DNA of 12,299 nucleotides, taken from contig CAZXMB010000091.1 in assembly GCA_964641715.1 (NCBI GenBank), forward strand, positions 1-12,299, written 5' to 3'. Numbering within the stretch: the stretch's first letter is position 1; each line of letters starts with the position of its first letter. The position numbers and the translations under genes are program-made. This document shows, piece after piece, positions 7,301 through 12,254 of this stretch. This DNA comes from CAZXMB01 sp964641715. GTDB lineage: Bacteria; Desulfobacterota; BSN033; UBA1163. The notes under the pieces are model-generated. The model was given only the letters and a program-made list of their open reading frames with translations, ran no database searches and was not told the DNA's origin.

Positions 7301-8773
7301 CATCTCTGGAGTGGCAATCGCTTCATCGAAATCGAGCCATCCGTCTAAAACACGGTCCACCAGTTCCTTCCCCCCCACATAGGTCGCTCCGACCTCCAGG
7401 GCCTCCTTCTTCCACTTTTCCGTGAAGACCAATACCCTGGGGGAACAGGTCTTTAAACCGAGTTTATGATTCAACTTCATCCTTCCGACCTTGGAAAGGT
7501 CGTATCGTTCCGGATTGAAAAAGAGGTTATGGAAAAGACCCATCGCCGTCTCAGGCGTAGGAGGATCTCCTGGGCGGAGCCTCTTGTAGATATCGATGAG
7601 GGCCCTTTCAGCTTCTTTCTCACGTAAAGACTTCCCGGGCTCGAGAACAGGAAGTTTTTCCCTTTCTTCCGGATTCAGCTCAATCTTATCCATCACCAAT
7701 GTATCCCGAAGCGAAGAACTGACATTGATGTTGTCAATGAAAAGAATCTCAAAGGATTCAATCTTTCTCTCCTTGGCCTCATTGAGAAATTCTTCGGTGA
7801 CCTCCTCATTGTATTCAGCAACAATCTCTCCGGTCTCCGGATCCACCACATCCTTCGCCAGAAACTTTCCGATCAAATCTTCTGTCTCGACGGGGATGGC
7901 TGTCATTTTAGTCATCTCTAATCTTTTGAAGGATTCCTCGGTGATCCGCCGGTGTTTCTTTAAAATGACCTTCTGTGTCTCCGGATCAATGATATCAGCG
8001 GGTGCCTTCTGCCCGACCAGTACCTCCTTCGAGATCTCCTTCGCGAATTTTCCTTTGAGGAGGAGGATCTTCTCCCTGCGATAGAAATAATCCAACAGTT
8101 CCTGGCCGGTATATTTAAGGGCCCTCAGCAAAACAGTGACCGGAATCTTTCGACGCCGGTCAATCCGAACGTAGAGGAGATCCTTTTGATCAAACTCGAA
8201 GTCGATCCAGGATCCCCGGTAGGGGATGATCCGGGCGTAATATAAAACCTTTCCCCCTGTATGGGGTTTGATTTGATCCTGATCAAAAAAGACCCCTGGA
8301 GACCGATGGAGCTGGCTGACGATCACCCGCTCCGTCCCGTTGATGATAAAGGTCCCGTTTTCGGTCATCAGAGGGATCTCTCCAAAATAGACCTCCTGCT
8401 CCTTCACCGCCTTAATGCTTTTTGCTTTGGTCTCTTCGTCCACATCCCAGACGACCAGTCGGACCGTCACCTTAATGGGAGCCGCATAGGTCATCCCTCT
8501 GAGAAGGCACTCCTCAACATCATATTTGGGCTCTGTGAGACGGTAGCTCACAAATTCGAGGGAAGAGGTCTCGTAAAAATCCTTGATCGGAAAGACCGTT
8601 TTAAAGACCCCTTGAAGCCCGATGGGTTCCCGATTCTCCGGATCCACATTGGCTTGGAGAAATTTTTCATAAGATCGTTTTTGAACTTCAATCAAATTGG
8701 AGATCTCCAACACCTCTTTGATCTTTGAGAAGTTCTTCCGATACCGACGATAGATGGGAACAATGCTGGCCAT
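4313..8773 (-). CDS. rpoB: DNA-directed RNA polymerase subunit beta (RpoB) with an L1-like domain inserted in the lobe
   Basis: RpoB is the second large catalytic subunit of RNA polymerase. The 1486-residue product compares with 1342 in E. coli. The N-terminus, protrusion and lobe are standard, with a proteobacterial SI1-like region at about 230-360. Two departures follow: an extra charged stretch at 364-390 and an 87-residue segment at 446-532 resembling ribosomal protein L1. Normal sequence resumes with [12 protein letters not shown] and [11 protein letters not shown]. The rifampicin pocket has the drug-sensitive residues Q628, D631, H641, S646 and I687 (E. coli Q513, D516, H526, S531, I572), with T633 for N518. 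The SI2 region and the C-terminal [20 protein letters not shown] block are present. The ATG start at 8773-8771 has AAGGAG five bases upstream. It follows rplL by 112 nt. Identity is certain; the role of the insertions is unknown. Confidence 0.99.
   Translation of the reverse strand: [1486 protein letters not shown]
7178..7438 (-). other. L1 domain II-like insertion inside RpoB (residues about 446-532)
   Basis: The segment runs from [15 protein letters not shown] to VRKILEDEK. It aligns end to end with residues 74-157 of the L1 protein encoded in this window: by eye 38 of 82 aligned positions are identical with one single-residue gap. Shared blocks include RVLVF, KEAL, VGG, GWL-FD-AIATP and MP--K-GT-T. 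These residues match domain II of L1, a Rossmann-like domain that in L1 itself is inserted into domain I, with its ends close together, so it suits grafting. The L1 signature is partly eroded: GPRGLMPNPKVGT in L1 is [13 protein letters not shown] here. L1 domain I, the main rRNA-binding part, is absent. In E. coli beta the corresponding site is about residues 410-421, in the lobe. The homology is seen directly; any function is unknown. Confidence 0.9.
7604..7684 (-). other. Second extra segment in the RpoB lobe (residues about 364-390)
   Basis: Between DTLVMDK and [16 protein letters not shown] this protein has about 27 residues of charged sequence, including [19 protein letters not shown]. 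The equivalent E. coli stretch (from TLRVDPT to LVEIYRMMRPGEPPT) is about 21 residues shorter. No family is recognised. It lies C-terminal to the SI1 region and about 55 residues before the L1-like insertion. Confidence 0.6.
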
Positions 8774-8796
8774 ATGGACTCCTTCTTCAAATAAAA

Positions 8797-8816
8797 AGTC
8801 CCCTCCCTTTCGGACT
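8797..8816 (-). terminator. Weak stem-loop with T-rich tail before rpoB, possible attenuator
   Basis: The minus strand carries AGTCC, a ten-base loop and GGACT, followed directly by TTTTATTT. The 5-bp stem is too weak for an efficient terminator. Its place in the rplL-rpoB spacer, where E. coli has a partial attenuator, makes partial attenuation possible. This is inferred from position and shape only. Confidence 0.25.
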
Positions 8817-8833
8817 GCTTTCCATCAATGACT

Positions 8834-8855
8834 TTGTCCTTCCGGGAAGAGACAA
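8834..8855 (-). other. Stem-loop in the rplL-rpoB spacer, possible RNA processing site
   Basis: On the minus strand TTGTC, one bulged T, CTT, the loop CCCGG and AAGGACAA can form an 8-bp stem with one bulge. No U-tract follows. In E. coli the spacer between rplL and rpoB is cut by RNase III, so a hairpin here could have a similar use, but the match is only of position. Confidence 0.35.
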
Positions 8856-8885
8856 CGATGTCCCTCAATCAACTGAATGTTTAAA

Positions 8886-9275
8886 TTACTTAACTTCGAC
8901 AGTTCCCCCAGCCTCTTCAAGCTTTTTCTTCATCGTGGCTGCTTCTTCTTTCGAAACACCCTCTTTCACAGGCTTGGGGACACCTTCAACAAGGTCTTTG
9001 GCTTCTTTCAAACCCAATCCGGTCAATTCTCTCACGACCTTAATCACCTGGATCTTCTTGTCACCAAATCCTTTCAGGATCACATCGAACTCCGTTTTCT
9101 CTTCAACCGGAGCTGCTTCAGCCCCTGAGGCGGCTCCGGGAACAGCTACTGCCGCTACTGCCATGGGGACAGACGCTTTGATCCCCAATTTCTCCTCAAG
9201 GACTTTTACCAAATCCCTGACTTCCAGTAAGGTAAGACCGCTTATTTCTTCTGCCATTTTTTGGATATCAGCCAT
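8886..9275 (-). CDS. rplL: 50S ribosomal protein L7/L12 (bL12)
   Basis: L7/L12 is the multi-copy stalk protein of the large ribosomal subunit; its C-terminal domain recruits and stimulates translational GTPases such as EF-Tu and EF-G. The 129-residue length is usual. An N-terminal dimerisation and L10-binding region (about 1-32) is followed by an Ala/Val/Gly-rich hinge (about 35-57) and the conserved C-terminal domain (about 58-129), with DKKIQVIKVVRE, TGLGLKEAKDLVE and the terminal EEAGGTVEVK. The ATG at 9275-9273 is preceded by AGGAGGG at eight bases, a strong site consistent with the need for more L12 than L10. It lies 88 nt after rplJ and 112 nt before rpoB, both spacers holding small repeats or hairpins. 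Identification is certain. Confidence 0.99.
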   Translation of the reverse strand: MADIQKMAEEISGLTLLEVRDLVKVLEEKLGIKASVPMAVAAVAVPGAASGAEAAPVEEKTEFDVILKGFGDKKIQVIKVVRELTGLGLKEAKDLVEGVPKPVKEGVSKEEAATMKKKLEEAGGTVEVK

Positions 9276-9293
9276 TCGAAAAACCCTCCTATG

Positions 9294-9307
9294 ATTAGAA
9301 ATTAGAA
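9294..9307. repeat. Heptamer duplication (ATTAGAA x2) in the rplJ-rplL spacer
   Basis: The plus strand reads ATTAGAA ATTAGAA and continues into A/G-rich sequence (AGTGGAAGGTAAAGTG). It lies just upstream of the rplL ribosome binding site. The period equals that of the unrelated heptamer in the rpoB-rpoC spacer. Confidence 0.6.
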
Positions 9308-9363
9308 AGTGGAAGGTAAAGTGTGATCTTCATCATCTACGCTTCGCCTTCGATCCTTAAAAT

Positions 9364-9900
9364 CTATGATTCAGAAGCCTGCTGCCCGCCCAGTTGATCC
9401 GCCCGGGCCTGGAGGACCATGAGGACCTGTTGAAGGACGTTGAGAAGGATTCCGGCAAAATGCTGTCCCGAACCCTGTATTTCTCCTAACACCTGACTCA
9501 GGAGAACCTCTCGTGAAGGCAGGGTCGCCAAAGCCTTAATTTCTTCAGGGTTTGCAATCTTTCCCTGAATCAAACCTGCCTTGATTTCGAGATTCGGCTG
9601 TGTCTTGATGAATTCCGATAAGATCTTTGCCAGAGGGATGGGGTCTTCATGGGCAATGGCAATGGCGGTTGGCCCTTCAAAATAATTCGCCAATTTCTCC
9701 AGATCGGTCCCTCTGGCGGCCAGTTTCATCAATGTATTTTTAACCACATGATAAGAGATCTTCTCCTCTCTTAAACGGCGTCTCAAGGTATTGATCTGCT
9801 CAACATTGAGACCCCGATAATTGGTCAAGACAGCCGCCTTGAATCCCTCTAACTTTTTAGAAAATTCGGATACGACTTGTTCCTTCTCGTTGCGGTTCAA
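9364..9900 (-). CDS. rplJ: 50S ribosomal protein L10 (uL10)
   Basis: L10 anchors the L7/L12 dimers to the ribosome through its C-terminal helix and binds 23S rRNA, next to L11, through its N-terminal domain. The 178 residues fit the family. Family features include the N-terminal KAAVLTNYRGLNVEQINTLR (21-40), HVVKNTLMKLA (51-61), the EGPTAIAIAHEDP block (75-87) and a C-terminal helix (about 145-170) for L12 binding. The start is TTG at 9900-9898, supported by GAGGAGGT eight bases upstream and by a family-typical N-terminus; no ATG lies near. The gene follows rplA by only 31 nt, which leaves no room for the long structured leader through which L10-L12 represses its own translation in E. coli; such control, if present, would have to overlap rplA. 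Identification is certain. Confidence 0.98.
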   Translation of the reverse strand: MNRNEKEQVVSEFSKKLEGFKAAVLTNYRGLNVEQINTLRRRLREEKISYHVVKNTLMKLAARGTDLEKLANYFEGPTAIAIAHEDPIPLAKILSEFIKTQPNLEIKAGLIQGKIANPEEIKALATLPSREVLLSQVLGEIQGSGQHFAGILLNVLQQVLMVLQARADQLGGQQASES

Positions 9901-9931
9901 TGAATTCTACCTCCTCACGGGCTTCTCTCCG

Positions 9932-10639
9932 TTATGCCTTCATGATGTTTCTCACCTTCATCGGGTCGATCTTAATCCCGGGTCCCATCGTGGTGGAGAG
10001 ACCGATGCTTCTTAAATAAATTCCTTTGCTTGTCGGGGGCTTGGCCCGGACGACCACATCCATGAGAGTCCGGATATTTTCCAACAATTTCGAGAATCCG
10101 AAAGAGGCCTTCCCCACCGGAACATGGATGATCCCTGCCTTCTCCACTTTAAACTCAACCTTGCCTCCCTTGATCTCCTTAATGGCCTTCTCCAAATCGA
10201 AAGTCACCGTTCCTACCTTGGGATTGGGCATCAATCCGCGAGGACCAAGGATCTTTCCCAGTTTACTCACCGCGCCCATTATGTCAGGGGTAGCAATGGC
10301 TTTGTCAAATTCCAGCCATCCCTTTGAAATCTTCTCAATCAAATCCTCTCCCCCTACGAAATCGGCCCCCGCATCCAATGCTTCTTTCTCTTTTTGGCCC
10401 TTTGCAAAGACCAAGACTCTCACGGTTTTCCCGGTTCCATGGGGAAGGACAACTGTCCCCCTGACCATCTGGTCTGATTTTTTCGGATCGACTCCCAGAC
10501 GGATGGCCAGATCCACACCCTCGTCGAATTTGGCATAGGATGTCTCCAGAAGGAGTTTAACCCCTTCCTCCAGATCATATCTCCTGCTCCGATCCACCTT
10601 ACTTCTTGCCTCTAAATATTTCTTCCCTTTATCTCCCAT
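9932..10639 (-). CDS. rplA: 50S ribosomal protein L1 (uL1)
   Basis: L1 binds helices H76-H78 of 23S rRNA, forms the mobile L1 stalk that helps release E-site tRNA, and in E. coli represses translation of the rplKA mRNA. The 235 residues match the family length. Domain I is formed by residues 1 to about 68 and from about 160 on, and includes SDQMVRGTVVLPHGTGK (55-71) and the rRNA-binding LSTTMGPG (214-221). Domain II (about 69-159) holds the signature GPRGLMPNPKVGT (132-144). ATG at 10639-10637 is preceded by AGAGGA, and the gene starts only nine bases after rplK, so the two are probably translationally coupled. Its domain II (residues about 74-157) is the evident relative of the segment found inside rpoB in the same operon. 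Identification is certain. Confidence 0.99.
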   Translation of the reverse strand: MGDKGKKYLEARSKVDRSRRYDLEEGVKLLLETSYAKFDEGVDLAIRLGVDPKKSDQMVRGTVVLPHGTGKTVRVLVFAKGQKEKEALDAGADFVGGEDLIEKISKGWLEFDKAIATPDIMGAVSKLGKILGPRGLMPNPKVGTVTFDLEKAIKEIKGGKVEFKVEKAGIIHVPVGKASFGFSKLLENIRTLMDVVVRAKPPTSKGIYLRSIGLSTTMGPGIKIDPMKVRNIMKA

Positions 10640-10648
10640 TGTCCTCTC

Positions 10649-11071
10649 TTAAATAATCTCCAGACCCATGCTTCGGGCTGTCCCGGCAACCGTTCGGATA
10701 GCTCCATCCAGATTGACCGCGTTGAGGTCTTTAAGTTTGATCTGGGCAATCTCCCTGATTTGATCCTCGGTCACCTTACCCACTTTATTCCGGTTGGGTT
10801 CTCCTGAACCCTTCACAATCTTTGCCGCCTTCTTCAACAGAACAGAAGCGGGAGGGGTCTTCGTAACAAAATTAAAGGAACGATCGGAGAAGATGGTGAT
10901 CACTACCGGGATGATCATCCCCTCCTGACCTTGGGTGCGCGCATTGAAGGCCTTGCAAAATTCCATAATGTTCACTCCATGCTGTCCCAATGCCGGTCCC
11001 ACCGGAGGAGAAGGATTGGCCTGTCCTGCTTGAATCTGAAGTTTTACCATTGCAACCACTTTTTTTGCCAT
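10649..11071 (-). CDS. rplK: 50S ribosomal protein L11 (uL11)
   Basis: L11 binds the GTPase-associated region of 23S rRNA at the base of the L7/L12 stalk, contacts elongation factors, and is needed for RelA activation in bacteria that have it. The 140 residues are the usual length. The N-terminal domain carries the proline-rich ANPSPPVGPALGQHGVN (18-34), where thiopeptide antibiotics act; the C-terminal rRNA-binding domain includes KVGKVTEDQIREIA (96-109) and ends in AGTARSMGLEII. ATG at 11071-11069 has GGAGG eight bases upstream. The gene follows nusG by 21 nt and precedes rplA by nine. Nothing unusual was seen in the sequence. Confidence 0.99.
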   Translation of the reverse strand: MAKKVVAMVKLQIQAGQANPSPPVGPALGQHGVNIMEFCKAFNARTQGQEGMIIPVVITIFSDRSFNFVTKTPPASVLLKKAAKIVKGSGEPNRNKVGKVTEDQIREIAQIKLKDLNAVNLDGAIRTVAGTARSMGLEII

Positions 11072-11092
11072 ACCTCACGCCTCCAATGATGA

Positions 11093-11635
11093 TTAATTCT
11101 TTTCGACCTGAATAAAATCTAACTCCACAGGAGTGGACCTTCCAAAAATGGAAATCAAAACCTTCAGTTTTCTTTTCTCCGGTTTCACCTCTTCGATCGT
11201 CCCGATGAAGTTGACGAATGGACCGTCAATCACCCTAACGCTATCCCCCTCATTAAGGGAAACTTTTGGTTTTGCCTTGGCAACCCCCTCCTTCACCTGA
11301 GTCAGTATTTCCTCCACCTCTTTCTCTGAAAGGGGAACAGGTTTGGTGCTATCACCGGCAAAACCGGTGATCTTCGGTGTCTCTTTCACGATATGCCATG
11401 TCTCTTCATTCAAATCCATTTGGACCAGTATATATCCCGGAAAGATTTTTCTCTGGGAGGTCTTCTTCTTCCCCTTCACGAGTTCGACTACCGTTTCAGT
11501 GGGTACGAGTATGGAGGAGAAATGCTCTTGCTTGCCGAGGTTCTTGATCCTCTCCTCTAAGTTCTGCTTTGCCCTATTTTCAAAACCCGAATAGGTATGG
11601 ACGACATACCATCGCAATGTCATAAACTTTACCAT
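11093..11635 (-). CDS. nusG: Transcription elongation factor NusG
   Basis: NusG binds RNA polymerase through its NGN domain and contacts Rho or ribosomal protein S10 through its KOW domain, linking elongation to termination and translation. The product is 180 residues from the first ATG. The NGN domain opens with LRWYVVHTYSGFENRAK (7-23) and contains KIFPGYILVQMDL (63-75); the KOW domain is at about 129-156 with DGPFVNFIGTIEEV (137-150), and the end is VELDFIQVEKN. Two starts are possible: ATG at 11635-11633, or Met5 at 11623-11621, which fits the usual N-terminus of the family. Neither has a clear Shine-Dalgarno, which suggests coupling to secE, whose stop is 25 nt upstream. Function is certain; the start is uncertain by four codons. 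Confidence 0.97.
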   Translation of the reverse strand: MVKFMTLRWYVVHTYSGFENRAKQNLEERIKNLGKQEHFSSILVPTETVVELVKGKKKTSQRKIFPGYILVQMDLNEETWHIVKETPKITGFAGDSTKPVPLSEKEVEEILTQVKEGVAKAKPKVSLNEGDSVRVIDGPFVNFIGTIEEVKPEKRKLKVLISIFGRSTPVELDFIQVEKN

Positions 11636-11639
11636 TTAT

Positions 11640-11659
11640 GGGGAGACAGGCTCATCCCC
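11640..11659 (-). other. Small stem-loop in the secE-nusG spacer
   Basis: On the minus strand GGGGA and TCCCC can pair around a ten-base loop, just before the nusG start. The G-rich left arm is the only purine-rich stretch ahead of nusG. A 5-bp stem is easily found by chance, so a role in nusG translation is only a possibility. Confidence 0.25.
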
Positions 11660-11660
11660 C

Positions 11661-11879
11661 TTAACTGGCGGCCCTTTTTAATAACTCCTTAATAAGGTTG
11701 GATAACCCTGAATCAACGATCCCTAAAAAGAGGGCAATGATGAATACGGCTACTAAGACAACCGCTGTACCGGTCAGGGTATCCTTTCTCGAAGGCCAGG
11801 TCACCTTTTTTAACTCTGTTTTTACCTCCCTTAAAAACTGCTTAACGGTTTCAAATCTTTCTCTAAAAGAAATTTCCAT
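11661..11879 (-). CDS. secE: Preprotein translocase subunit SecE
   Basis: SecE clamps the two halves of SecY in the inner-membrane SecYEG channel. From the ATG at 11879-11877 the product is 72 residues, the short single-span form found in most bacteria (E. coli SecE has 127 residues and three spans). It has an amphipathic N-terminal part, the signature ELKKVTWPSRKDTL (22-35), one membrane segment (about 38-57) and a short basic tail. The frame stays open for another 26 codons to a TTG at 11957-11955, six bases from the tRNA end. That extension begins without a ribosome binding site and has no family counterpart, so the ATG is preferred, although its GAGTGAGAGA context is only a modest site. 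It is followed by nusG after 25 nt, the usual pairing. Confidence 0.95.
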   Translation of the reverse strand: MEISFRERFETVKQFLREVKTELKKVTWPSRKDTLTGTAVVLVAVFIIALFLGIVDSGLSNLIKELLKRAAS

Positions 11880-11962
11880 TCTCTCACTCTTTTTAGGACC
11901 CGCTGCGCCTGCCTTAAACTGCGGAAGTCTGAGGGCTCTTATGATGTACCGAGCCAATGGTA
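11880..11962 (-). other. Spacer between tRNA-Trp and secE, probably non-coding
   Basis: These 83 bases are open in the secE frame from a TTG at 11957 and would encode an extension containing LPQFKAGAAGPKKSE. I see no ribosome binding site and no clear promoter. The GC-rich core GGCAGGCGCAGCGGGTCC looks like it could belong to a dispersed intergenic repeat, but no second copy occurs in this window. Confidence 0.5.
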
Positions 11963-12039
11963 TGGCAGGCCAGGAGGGATTTGAACCCCCATCACCCGGA
12001 TTTGGAGTCCGGTGCTCTATCCGTTAGAGCTACTGGCCT
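11963..12039 (-). tRNA. trnW: tRNA-Trp (anticodon CCA)
   Basis: A complete cloverleaf can be folded by eye: acceptor arm AGGCCAG with CTGGCCT (seven perfect pairs), D-stem GCTC/GAGC, anticodon stem CCGGA/TCCGG with loop CTCCAAA, T-arm GGGGG-TTCAAAT-CCCTC with one G-U pair, discriminator G and an encoded 3' CCA. The anticodon CCA lies at 12005-12003 on the minus strand and reads UGG. Length is 77 nt with CCA. It lies 33 nt after rpmG and ahead of secE, a placement common for tRNA-Trp in bacterial tuf-secE regions. It is probably cut out of the operon transcript. Confidence 0.97.
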
Positions 12040-12072
12040 GTGTCTCACCCTTTCACCTGCCACTATCGACCA

Positions 12073-12222
12073 TCACTTCGTTTCCCGATGGAGGGTCTGT
12101 TTTCGGCAGAAACGACAATATTTTTTTAACTCCAGCTTATCCGGAGTATTCCTTTTATTCTTTATGGTGGAATAATTTCTTCGTTTGCATTCTGTACAGG
12201 CCAACATTAAAATATTTCTCAT
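12073..12222 (-). CDS. rpmG: 50S ribosomal protein L33 (bL33), zinc-binding form
   Basis: L33 is a small protein of the large ribosomal subunit near the E site. The 49-residue product starts MRNILMLACTECKRRNYST and ends in KYCRFCRKQTLHRETK. Two CXXC pairs, C9/C12 and C36/C39, form the zinc ribbon, so this is the zinc-dependent (C+) form. ATG at 12222-12220 is preceded by GGAG at six bases; a second ATG at codon 6 is less likely, because family members usually have about eight residues before the first cysteine. It lies 32 nt after tuf and 33 nt before tRNA-Trp, the usual order. Confidence 0.96.
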   Translation of the reverse strand: MRNILMLACTECKRRNYSTIKNKRNTPDKLELKKYCRFCRKQTLHRETK

Positions 12223-12254
12223 CCCTTACTCCAAACAGACAAGACCTTTCCGTC

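Noticed and set aside
7178..7438. The L1-like stretch in rpoB as an assembly chimera with rplA
   Set aside because: A chimera would match rplA at the nucleotide level. Here more than half of residues and many synonymous sites differ, the length differs by one codon, and the frame is intact at both junctions.
7436..7450. Intein or group II intron as the explanation for the extra rpoB sequence
   Set aside because: The segment lacks intein splice motifs and endonuclease blocks, lies outside the usual active-site insertion points, is only about 87 codons long, and matches L1 instead.
8774..8885. Promoter for rpoBC in the rplL-rpoB spacer
   Set aside because: TTGATT is present on the minus strand, but no acceptable -10 box lies at a suitable distance.
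10872..11078. Minus-strand frame of 68 codons overlapping rplK
   Set aside because: It is an out-of-frame shadow of rplK with no family resemblance.
11880..11957. TTG at 11957 as the start of secE (98 residues)
   Set aside because: It has no ribosome binding site, starts almost at the tRNA end, and the extra residues have no counterpart in SecE; the ATG at 11879 gives the usual short form.
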